A stretch of 21,168 bases of DNA from Bryobacteraceae bacterium (GTDB taxonomy: Bacteria > Acidobacteriota > Terriglobia > Bryobacterales > Bryobacteraceae): positions 1 through 21,168 of the forward strand of contig JANXXV010000530.1 of the NCBI GenBank assembly GCA_025350445.1, written 5' to 3'. Below are positions 16,035 to 21,168 of this stretch, piece by piece. The stretch's first letter is position 1; every line of letters starts with the position of its first letter. The position numbers and the translations under genes were made by a program. The notes below the pieces were generated by a model. The model worked only from the letters and a program-made list of their open reading frames with translations. It did no database searches and was not told the DNA's origin.

Positions 16035-16062
16035 GAGACGCGTCCTGACTTTTCCCGGTTCC
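16035..16062 (-). promoter_or_regulatory. ECF-type promoter of the sigma operon, probably autoregulated
   Basis: On the minus strand GGAACC (16062-16057), a 16-bp spacer, and CGTCTC (16040-16035) match the common ECF pattern of a GGAAC -35 with a CGTC -10. The transcript would begin close to 16028, almost on the ATG at 16027, so the message may be leaderless or the true start may be the GTG at 15961. The pattern was read by eye; no expression evidence is available. Confidence 0.6.
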
Positions 16063-16235
16063 AACGGAATTTCCGACCGTTCCCGGTGCACCGCCTCGCT
16101 GCGCGCGCCCGATTCTGCAATAACATACCAGATTTCAGCATCGTTCGGGAAGCTATCTCCATCCATAGCAGTAGAATTTTCGATCCAGACCTTGTAGAAT
16201 GAAATGGAGTACGCATTCATGGCGGAGGTAAACCA

Positions 16236-16559
16236 ATGGTTCAATTGACAGAAACGGCAGTGGGCAAGGTGAGGGAGATCCTGGACGGCCAGGAACCGAA
16301 ACCCGCAGGGCTCAGAATTTCCGTCGTCGGCGGCGGATGCTCTGGATTCAGTTACTCGATGGCGTTCGAAAACAGCCCGAACATGCTGGATAAGACTTAC
16401 AATTTCAGCGGCCTGAAGGTCTTCATCGACCAGGCGAGCATGCTCTACCTGGACGGTGCCGAGGTAGACTACGTGGAGTCGCTGGAAGGTTCCGGATTCA
16501 AGTTCAGCAACCCCCAGGTGAAGTCCACTTGCGGTTGCGGCAGTTCGTTCAGCGTCTAG
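16236..16559 (+). CDS. erpA: A-type iron-sulphur cluster carrier protein (ErpA/IscA/HesB family)
   Basis: This 107-aa protein carries Fe-S clusters to target enzymes. The three conserved cysteines are all present: Cys35 in GGGCSGFSY and Cys99 and Cys101 in CGCGSSF at the C-terminus. Length is typical. The start ATG 16236 follows GGAGGTAAACC, a good Shine-Dalgarno. It stands alone between the divergent sigma operon and a convergent PEP-CTERM gene, with a strong terminator 36 bp after its stop, so it is probably monocistronic. Whether it is ErpA, IscA or SufA cannot be decided by motif; the lack of isc or suf neighbours favours an ErpA-like role. Just after the stop, TCAGCGTCTA is repeated (16549 and 16564), a small local duplication. 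Confidence 0.93.
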   Translation: MVQLTETAVGKVREILDGQEPKPAGLRISVVGGGCSGFSYSMAFENSPNMLDKTYNFSGLKVFIDQASMLYLDGAEVDYVESLEGSGFKFSNPQVKSTCGCGSSFSV

Positions 16560-16594
16560 GATCTCAGCGTCTAAGCATCCGGACGGCGAAACTA

Positions 16595-16646
16595 AGCAAA
16601 AAAGAGCTCGGGAGTGGCAAATTGCCGTTCCGGGCTCTTTTTTGCT
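16595..16646. terminator. Bidirectional rho-independent terminator
   Basis: AGCAAAAAAGAGC with the following TCGGGA pairs with TTCCGGGCTCTTTTTTGCT, forming a long stem with an A-run on the left and a T-run on the right, and an inner GGCAAATTGCC. It serves erpA on the plus strand and the PEP-CTERM gene on the minus strand, and lies between their convergent ends. Confidence 0.9.
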
Positions 16647-16669
16647 TCCAGAGATCGTATAGCGTCCGG

Positions 16670-17548
16670 CTAAACCTTCTCGGCGCGGCCCCGCCGCTTT
16701 CGACCGAAGCCGAGAAACCCCATGGCTCCCAGCCCTATTCCAAGTGTTTGCCAAGCTGCGGGTTCCGGCAAAGCGAGGATCGGCGCCGTGAGCAAAGTTG
16801 CTCCCAAATCTCGAAGCGGTGTAGTACTGAATTGCACGTTGGACGCCGAGTACAGAGGAGTCTCGGTTCCGCTCAGATTGGCCGTGAACCAATTTCCAGT
16901 AGTAGAATCCTGTGTGTACAAGAACGAATTCGTCGGATCCAGAGAGATCTGCCGGACGGCAAACGTAGGCGACAAGGTACGAATTTGCGCCGGCGTTGGC
17001 CCGGAGATAATGGAAGAGAAGAGCCCGTAGTTCGAAGAGCCGTAAAGTACTCCGGAATTAGATATAGCGATATCTCCAAAGTAAAATGCTGTCAACGCAG
17101 TGCCATCAAAGTTGGCGAACGTGTCCACGTTGGCGATGAGCGGAAAGTTCGGAATACTGAAATCCATAGTTGCCCGGACAAGGGTATCCGTGCCATCCTG
17201 CACATACCAGTAGGCGCCGTTGTAGAACGAGGCGTTGGAATTGAACCCCGAAGGAAGCGGTTGTCCGAATAAAACGCTTTGTGTGTTGTTCGCACGCTTC
17301 CATAAGTACAGATTGGAGTCTTTCGGATTGCGGTAATACAGGAGTCCGTTCACATCGTCCCAAGCCACTCCGTTTAGCAATCCAGTAAGTCCGGTGTCGA
17401 AAACAACGGAATCGATAAAATTGGTTAGATTCACCTGGTGGATCTTGCCGTCATCCGAGACTCCGTAAAGATACGATCCTGCCACCGCGTTTGGCGCTGT
17501 CCATAAAAAGGCAGCAAATGCCGCGAGGCACAATCCACGGGCGCCCAT
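16670..17548 (-). CDS. PEP-CTERM sorting-domain protein
   Basis: This 292-aa exported protein has a signal peptide (about residues 1-24, ending near NAVAG) and a C-terminal sorting tag: LPEPAAW, then a hydrophobic helix (TLGIGLGAMGFLGF) and a basic end (RKRRGR). In exosortase systems such tags route proteins to the surface or matrix; no exosortase gene lies in this window. The body is rich in Asn, Ser, Thr, Gly and aromatics, with recurring short strands (YLYGVSDDGKIHQVNL, GLLYYRNPKDSNLYLWKR, GVLYGSSNYGLF, SFLYTQDSTTG) suggestive of a beta-propeller of about 40-residue blades. I choose ATG 17548 over the GTG directly before it. A near-consensus promoter lies about 85 bp upstream. Binding or adhesive function is a guess. 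Confidence 0.85.
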   Translation of the reverse strand: MGARGLCLAAFAAFLWTAPNAVAGSYLYGVSDDGKIHQVNLTNFIDSVVFDTGLTGLLNGVAWDDVNGLLYYRNPKDSNLYLWKRANNTQSVLFGQPLPSGFNSNASFYNGAYWYVQDGTDTLVRATMDFSIPNFPLIANVDTFANFDGTALTAFYFGDIAISNSGVLYGSSNYGLFSSIISGPTPAQIRTLSPTFAVRQISLDPTNSFLYTQDSTTGNWFTANLSGTETPLYSASNVQFSTTPLRDLGATLLTAPILALPEPAAWQTLGIGLGAMGFLGFGRKRRGRAEKV

Positions 17549-17631
17549 CACTTCGTGCCGCCGGAAACTTGCATGAAACAGAATGTAACTTCACGCCGAT
17601 ACGTGAACAGACAGGAGTGACGCATACAGGT

Positions 17632-17660
17632 ACTATACCCTCGAAGGTGAGCAGTGTCAA
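17632..17660 (-). promoter_or_regulatory. Near-consensus housekeeping promoter of the PEP-CTERM gene
   Basis: On the minus strand TTGACA (17660-17655) is followed by exactly 17 bp and TATAGT (17637-17632): six of six and five of six matches to the sigma-70 consensus with optimal spacing. The expected start near 17625 gives a leader of about 75 nt that contains a 6-bp hairpin. Confidence 0.85.
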
Positions 17661-17751
17661 TAATTTCAAACTTACTTTTTTGCGGGTATCTTCATGGTAC
17701 TCAGTCATTTAAGCCTATACCCCTAGCCACCCGCTTCGAATACCCTTAGGG

Positions 17752-17784
17752 TCTAGTACCTTTGGATAAAACAAAAGTACTAGA
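17752..17784. repeat. 13-bp inverted repeat upstream of murQ
   Basis: TCTAGTACCTTTG (17752-17764) and CAAAAGTACTAGA (17772-17784) form an inverted repeat with one mismatch around a 7-nt loop. Read as minus-strand RNA the mismatch is a G-U pair, so the stem is complete. No T-run follows, so it is more like an operator or an RNA hairpin than a terminator. It lies about 135 bp before murQ and about 90 bp upstream of the PEP-CTERM promoter. Confidence 0.65.
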
Positions 17785-17919
17785 GGCCTGCCGGCGGACC
17801 ATAGGAGGCTGCTTGCATCTGGTCTGGTCTTGTCTTTCGTCGAAATCTGGAGGATTATCAAGGGAAGGTTCGCGCATTAGGCAAATTTTCACATTTTCGG
17901 GGTCGATTCTGAAGTCAAA

Positions 17920-18810
17920 ATGAAACTCGAGCACTTACTTACAGAGCAGCCGAATCCTGCGTCCGCTGCTATTGATTCGCTTCCCACGGGCGCGATTCTC
18001 CGCGTTATCAATGCGGAGGACCAGCGGATTGCCGATTCGGTGAAGAAGGAGATTCCAAGGATTGCGCTGGCGGTGGACGCAATTGCCGCCGCTATGAAGA
18101 AGGGTGGAAGACTGTTCTACATTGGAGCGGGCACCAGCGGGCGGCTCGGCGTACTGGATGCGGCCGAATGTCCACCCACCTTTAGCGTCCCCTATGAATT
18201 GGTCCAGGGTATCATCGCCGGCGGCGAAAGCGCGCTTTCGAAGGCTACCGAGGCGACCGAAGACGACCCTGCCATGGGGGAACGCGACCTGATAGCACGC
18301 GGTTTTATGGCGGCGGACGTATTAGTAGGCATCGCCGCCAGCGGGCGGACTCCCTATGTACTGGGTGCGGTGCGGAAAGCGCGGGAGCTTGGCGCCCTCA
18401 CGGTTGGTATTTCATGCACGCCCGCATCGGAGCTGTCGGCCGCGGTGCAAATCCCCATTGAACCGCTTCCCGGACCGGAGGTAGTGGCCGGTTCGACGCG
18501 GATGAAGGCCGGCACGGCGACCAAGCTGGTGCTAAACATGCTTAGTACGGCCACCATGATTCGTCTGGGCCACGTTTACGGCAACTTGATGGTGAACGTT
18601 CAGCCCAAGAACGGGAAATTGGCGGACCGCGCCGCGAGGATTGTCGCGCAGGCTGCTAACATCGAGTATTCGCGTGCGGCTGAGTTGCTGCAAGAGGCAG
18701 GGAGCGTGAAAACAGCCATTGTGATGGCGAAACGCAACCTGCGGAAGCCCGAGGCCGAGCGGCTGCTGCAGGCGGCCGGGGGCCGGGTGAGAGCGGCGCT
18801 GGAATCCTGA
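17920..18810 (+). CDS. murQ: N-acetylmuramic acid 6-phosphate etherase
   Basis: This 296-aa SIS-domain enzyme splits the lactyl ether of MurNAc-6-phosphate to give GlcNAc-6-phosphate and D-lactate in cell-wall recycling. The family signature GAGTSGRLGVLDAAECPPT (69-87) is present, with Glu83 at the catalytic position and EATEDDP placing Glu114 at the second. GIAASGRTPYVLGA and STRMKAGTATKLVLNMLST complete the SIS fold. Length is normal. The ATG at 17920 has only a weak Shine-Dalgarno. It lies 13 bp ahead of murA in the same direction. No MurNAc transporter or anhMurNAc kinase is visible in this window, so how the substrate is made is not shown here. Confidence 0.96.
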   Translation: MKLEHLLTEQPNPASAAIDSLPTGAILRVINAEDQRIADSVKKEIPRIALAVDAIAAAMKKGGRLFYIGAGTSGRLGVLDAAECPPTFSVPYELVQGIIAGGESALSKATEATEDDPAMGERDLIARGFMAADVLVGIAASGRTPYVLGAVRKARELGALTVGISCTPASELSAAVQIPIEPLPGPEVVAGSTRMKAGTATKLVLNMLSTATMIRLGHVYGNLMVNVQPKNGKLADRAARIVAQAANIEYSRAAELLQEAGSVKTAIVMAKRNLRKPEAERLLQAAGGRVRAALES

Positions 18811-18823
18811 TTTATTCGATAAT

Positions 18824-20092
18824 ATGGAAAAGTTTCTAATTGAAGGTGGGGCGCGGCTCACGGGAGAGATCTCCACCAGCGGATCGAAAAACTCCGCTCT
18901 TCCGGCGCTGGCCGCCTGTTTACTCACCGGGGAGCCGGTGACGCTTCATCGCATCCCCAGAGTGCGCGATATCCGCACCATGGAAAAGTTGATGGGCTAC
19001 ATCGGGGCGACCATCAAGGAAACGCCCGGCGGGCCGCATACCATTCACGCCGCCCAAATTGTGGATCCGTCCGCGCCGTACGATCTGGTGAAGACGATGC
19101 GCGCGTCGAGCCTGGTGTTGGGGCCGCTGCTTGCGCGGACCGGCCGCGCGCGGGTTTCGCTGCCGGGCGGTTGCGCGATTGGCGCAAGACCCATCAACCT
19201 GCACGTGAGCGGACTGGAGCGGTTAGGCGCGGAAACGCGGCAGGAGTTTGGCTACATCGAGGCAGTCGCGCCGCAAGGCGGCCTTCGCGGCGCCACCATT
19301 CACTTCGACCGCATCAGCGTGACAGGGACCGAAGACCTGCTGATGGCGGCAACCCTTGCCAGGGGCGAGACAATCTTGGAGAACGCCGCGCGGGAACCGG
19401 AAGTAGCGGATCTGGCGGATTTGCTGGTGAAGATGGGAGCCAGAATTGACGGTGCGGGGACTTCCACGATTCGCATTACCGGCGTGGATCGATTGCATGG
19501 GGCCGAGCACACCATCATCCCGGACCGGATTGAGGCGGGAACGTTTCTGATCGCCGGGGCGATGACCCGGGGCGACTTGACGATCAGCGGCTGCGAGCCG
19601 AAACATCTCACTGCGCTGATCGTGAAAATGCGCCAGGCCGGCGTTGAGATCGGTGAAGTGTCGCCGGATGCGCTGCGGGTGCGGGTGCCGAATGGTCTGC
19701 ACTCGGTGGATATGACCACTGAGGAATACCCCGGCTTCGCCACCGACTTGCAAGCGCAATACATGGCGCTGATGACCCAAGCGGACGGCATCTCGTTCAT
19801 TACCGAAACGATCTTCGAGAACCGTTTTATGCACGTTCAGGAACTGGCGCGCATGGGCGCCAATATCCGGATTGAAGGGCGCCAGGCGGTGGTAGCGGGA
19901 TTGCGGGAACTGACGGGCGCGCAGGTGATTGCGTCCGACCTCCGCGCCAGCGCCTCGCTGGTTCTGGCCGCTCTGGTGGCGCGCGGGCAGACGGCGATTG
20001 ACCGCGTCTATCACATCGACAGAGGCTATGAGAGCATAGAGGCGAAGCTGAATGGCGCCGGCGCCAAAATTCGGCGGGTGGAGGAGCTATGA
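18824..20092 (+). CDS. murA: UDP-N-acetylglucosamine 1-carboxyvinyltransferase
   Basis: This 422-aa cytoplasmic enzyme makes the first committed step of peptidoglycan synthesis, adding enolpyruvate from PEP to UDP-GlcNAc; it is the target of fosfomycin. Lys22 and Asn23 stand in SGSKNSALP, and the active-site loop [15 protein letters not shown] carries the reactive Cys at 117, so it is the fosfomycin-sensitive Cys type rather than the Asp type. [17 protein letters not shown] holds the catalytic Asp, and [13 protein letters not shown] and [10 protein letters not shown] finish the second domain. Length is standard. It follows murQ by 13 bp and its last 4 bp overlap the rhodanese gene (ATGA), so all three are likely one transcript. 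Confidence 0.97.
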   Translation: MEKFLIEGGARLTGEISTSGSKNSALPALAACLLTGEPVTLHRIPRVRDIRTMEKLMGYIGATIKETPGGPHTIHAAQIVDPSAPYDLVKTMRASSLVLGPLLARTGRARVSLPGGCAIGARPINLHVSGLERLGAETRQEFGYIEAVAPQGGLRGATIHFDRISVTGTEDLLMAATLARGETILENAAREPEVADLADLLVKMGARIDGAGTSTIRITGVDRLHGAEHTIIPDRIEAGTFLIAGAMTRGDLTISGCEPKHLTALIVKMRQAGVEIGEVSPDALRVRVPNGLHSVDMTTEEYPGFATDLQAQYMALMTQADGISFITETIFENRFMHVQELARMGANIRIEGRQAVVAGLRELTGAQVIASDLRASASLVLAALVARGQTAIDRVYHIDRGYESIEAKLNGAGAKIRRVEEL

Positions 20093-20472
20093 GCACCCCG
20101 GCAAAGCATCACAACGCGGGCTTTCTGGCGCTGGTGACGGACGCTAAATCGCGCGTGAAGGAAATCGATATCGAAGAGTACCGGCGCATGGCCATTAGCG
20201 GGGAAGAGTTTCTCACCGTTGATGTGCGCGAGGAGAGCGAGTGGGCCGCGGGTCGCGCCGCAGGCGCGATCCACCTTGGGAAGGGAACGATTGAACGCGA
20301 TGTTGAAACCAGGATCCCCGATAAAGCGGCGGCGCTGGTGTTGTATTGCGGCGGAGGCTACCGGTCGGCATTGGCCGCGGATGCCATTCAAAAAATGGGT
20401 TATTCGAACGTTCTCTCGCTCAACGGCGGATGGCGGGCCTACGAAGGCGCAAAACTGCCTATTGAGAAGTAA
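20089..20472 (+). CDS. Rhodanese-like sulphurtransferase domain protein
   Basis: This 127-aa single-domain protein shows FLTVDVREESEWAAGRAAGA (41-60) and the active-site loop LYCGGGYRSA with Cys87, followed by the usual MGYSNVLSLNGGWRAYE end. The Cys is present, so it should be able to carry a persulphide. The six-residue loop C-GGGYR fits thiosulphate or polysulphide type rhodaneses. It overlaps the end of murA by 4 bp, so it is translationally coupled; a link with peptidoglycan synthesis is not known and may only reflect operon packing. Its stop lies 1 bp from the end of a convergent membrane gene. Confidence 0.92.
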   Translation: MSTPAKHHNAGFLALVTDAKSRVKEIDIEEYRRMAISGEEFLTVDVREESEWAAGRAAGAIHLGKGTIERDVETRIPDKAAALVLYCGGGYRSALAADAIQKMGYSNVLSLNGGWRAYEGAKLPIEK

Positions 20473-20473
20473 C

Positions 20474-20788
20474 TCAGTACAGAATCATCTGAAAACCGCG
20501 GTAGATCACGTAGCCCCAAACTCCAATTTCCACCGTTTTCACCAGCCGGATAAAGAACGTGTTCATGAACTCGAACCGCAGCAGGAAGCCTGCGCCTAAC
20601 CCCACGAGAATGATGTTGAGGTTGTAGGTTTCCTCTTCCCGCACCAGGGTGAACGCGAAGGCCAGCAGCCAGTAGATCAACGGCCAGTTGTTGTCGAGCG
20701 GCCTCTTGTTCCGGACGCCCGCCATGAAGATGCTGAGCGCGATCAGCAACAACACGGTGACGGAAAAGTTTGTAGCTCGAAAGCTCAT
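20474..20788 (-). CDS. Small multi-span membrane protein, unknown function
   Basis: This 104-aa protein has about four hydrophobic segments: roughly residues 8-25 (SVTVLLLIALSIFMAGV), 35-50 (WPLIYWLLAFAFTLV), 55-72 (YNLNIILVGLGAGFLL) and 84-102 (VEIGVWGYVIYRGFQ). Short charged loops (RNKRPLDNN, REEE) separate them. I do not recognise a family. ATG 20788 lies 3 bp after the stop of the upstream outer-membrane protein gene, so the two are one operon and may serve the same envelope process. There is no strong Shine-Dalgarno, which fits coupling to the upstream gene. Confidence 0.75.
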   Translation of the reverse strand: MSFRATNFSVTVLLLIALSIFMAGVRNKRPLDNNWPLIYWLLAFAFTLVREEETYNLNIILVGLGAGFLLRFEFMNTFFIRLVKTVEIGVWGYVIYRGFQMILY

Positions 20789-20791
20789 GGT

Positions 20792-21168
20792 TTAGAAAGC
20801 CCACGTCACACTGGTAAAGCCGGTGTGCGCCTTATAGTTCTGACGATCGTAAAATTCTTCGTTGTAACGATAATACTGATACCCGGCGTTCCATCTCAAT
20901 TTTGGTGTCAACTTAATCGAAAGACGGGCGAGTGGGGAATCGAACGAAAGCGGGAACGTCTGCGCGAAATAGAACGGATCGGGGCTTAGCAAGAAAGTGG
21001 AGGGAAGGGAGGGAAGAGAGCGGCCGTCGCCCAAATCCTGTACACGGTTATAGCCGACATAGATCTCCGCGCGCTTCCTCACGTTGAACCGCGCGCTCAA
21101 GTTTACGGCGTGAATGTTGCTGATATAGACCTGATTGGCCTTCACGAGATCACCTTGCAGGAAATAGG
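20792..21168 (-). CDS. C-terminal part of an outer-membrane beta-barrel protein, N-terminus off the right edge
   Basis: The frame is open to the window end; an apparent GTG start at 21145 is internal, since YFLQGDL precedes it in frame. The visible 125 residues alternate polar and aromatic residues in strand-turn-strand units (NLSARFNVRKRAEIYVGYNR, then ARLSIKLTPKLRWNAGYQYY, then AHTGFTSVTWAF) and end in Phe, the usual C-terminal signature for assembly by the BAM complex. The loop with SLPSLPSTFLLSPDPFYFAQ lies between strands. What the protein transports or binds cannot be told from this end piece. Confidence 0.78.
   Translation of the reverse strand, partial: YFLQGDLVKANQVYISNIHAVNLSARFNVRKRAEIYVGYNRVQDLGDGRSLPSLPSTFLLSPDPFYFAQTFPLSFDSPLARLSIKLTPKLRWNAGYQYYRYNEEFYDRQNYKAHTGFTSVTWAF

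Larger units (their letters stand above)
17549..17919. other. Divergent intergenic region between the PEP-CTERM gene and murQ
   Basis: No gene is supported in these 371 bp. It holds a small hairpin in the PEP-CTERM leader (TTCACG at 17590-17595 with CGTGAA at 17602-17607), the PEP-CTERM promoter (17632-17660), a palindrome ACCCTTAGGGT (17742-17752), a 13-bp inverted repeat (17752-17784), and an AGGAGG (17803-17808) followed by only a TTG-start ORF. The murQ promoter was not identified. The region is more AT-rich than the genes around it. Confidence 0.6.

Noticed and set aside
16028..16216. 63-residue N-terminal extension of the ECF sigma factor
   Set aside because: Basic, low-complexity sequence unlike the family, and the ECF-type promoter lies inside it.
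15942..16892. Minus-strand ORF of 316 aa crossing erpA and the sigma leader
   Set aside because: It is antisense to the whole of erpA and overlaps the ends of two other genes; no domain is visible.
17813..17923. 36-aa TTG-start ORF ending in a 4-bp overlap with murQ
   Set aside because: AGGAGG is only 4 nt from the TTG and the peptide has no features; a chance frame is more likely, though the ATGA overlap is suggestive.
19223..20014. 263-aa antisense ORF in murA
   Set aside because: Shadow of a well-supported gene caused by codon bias; His/Arg/Gln-rich with no motif.

Overview
The window is about 21 kb of bacterial chromosome with moderately high GC. Gene content is Gram-negative: an outer-membrane barrel end, LTxxQ and PEP-CTERM envelope proteins, hopanoid-type glycosyltransferase, AddAB, and ECF sigma factors paired with zinc-finger anti-sigma factors. 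Together with the recurrent large penicillin acylase, this looks most like an Acidobacteriota genome of the Solibacter/Bryobacter type. That placement is inference from gene content; no rRNA or other marker is present. No tRNA, rRNA, CRISPR array, insertion sequence or phage gene was seen. Most of the window is ordinary core genome.

Layout. 1-970 (minus) is a CorC/HlyC-type DUF21-CBS membrane protein cut by the left edge. It diverges from a penicillin acylase family Ntn-hydrolase (1017-3233, plus). 3298-3813 (minus) is a lower-GC gene of unknown function that reads as one protein except for an in-frame amber codon at codon 30. 3900-5024 is an HpnI-like GT21 glycosyltransferase and 5128-7068 is thrS, both minus. 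An ECF sigma factor and a small zinc-finger anti-sigma protein (7117-7975, plus) diverge from thrS and run convergently into a repair operon on the minus strand: a 97-aa hypothetical protein, then addB, then addA (14207 down to 7926). Both helicase-nuclease subunits carry a nuclease domain and a four-cysteine pattern of the iron-sulphur staple type.

Further right on the minus strand is a second sigma module: ECF sigma (start near 16027), membrane anti-sigma (15275-14808) and a membrane-anchored Spy/CpxP-like LTxxQ protein (14804-14427). An ECF-type promoter sits directly before the sigma gene, and a terminator hairpin lies between this operon and the addBA operon. erpA/iscA (16236-16559, plus) and a PEP-CTERM protein (17548-16670, minus) converge on a shared bidirectional terminator. 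The PEP-CTERM gene has a near-consensus housekeeping promoter.

17920-20472 (plus) is a tight murQ-murA-rhodanese cluster linking cell-wall recycling with peptidoglycan precursor synthesis. The right end (minus) is a small multi-span membrane protein preceded by the C-terminal part of an outer-membrane beta-barrel protein, cut by the right edge.

The items most worth a second look are the amber-interrupted gene, the two-subunit iron-sulphur pattern in AddAB, the sigma/anti-sigma/Spy-like circuit with its own ECF promoter, and the hairpin in front of the addBA operon. I did not find a convincing wholly new system.
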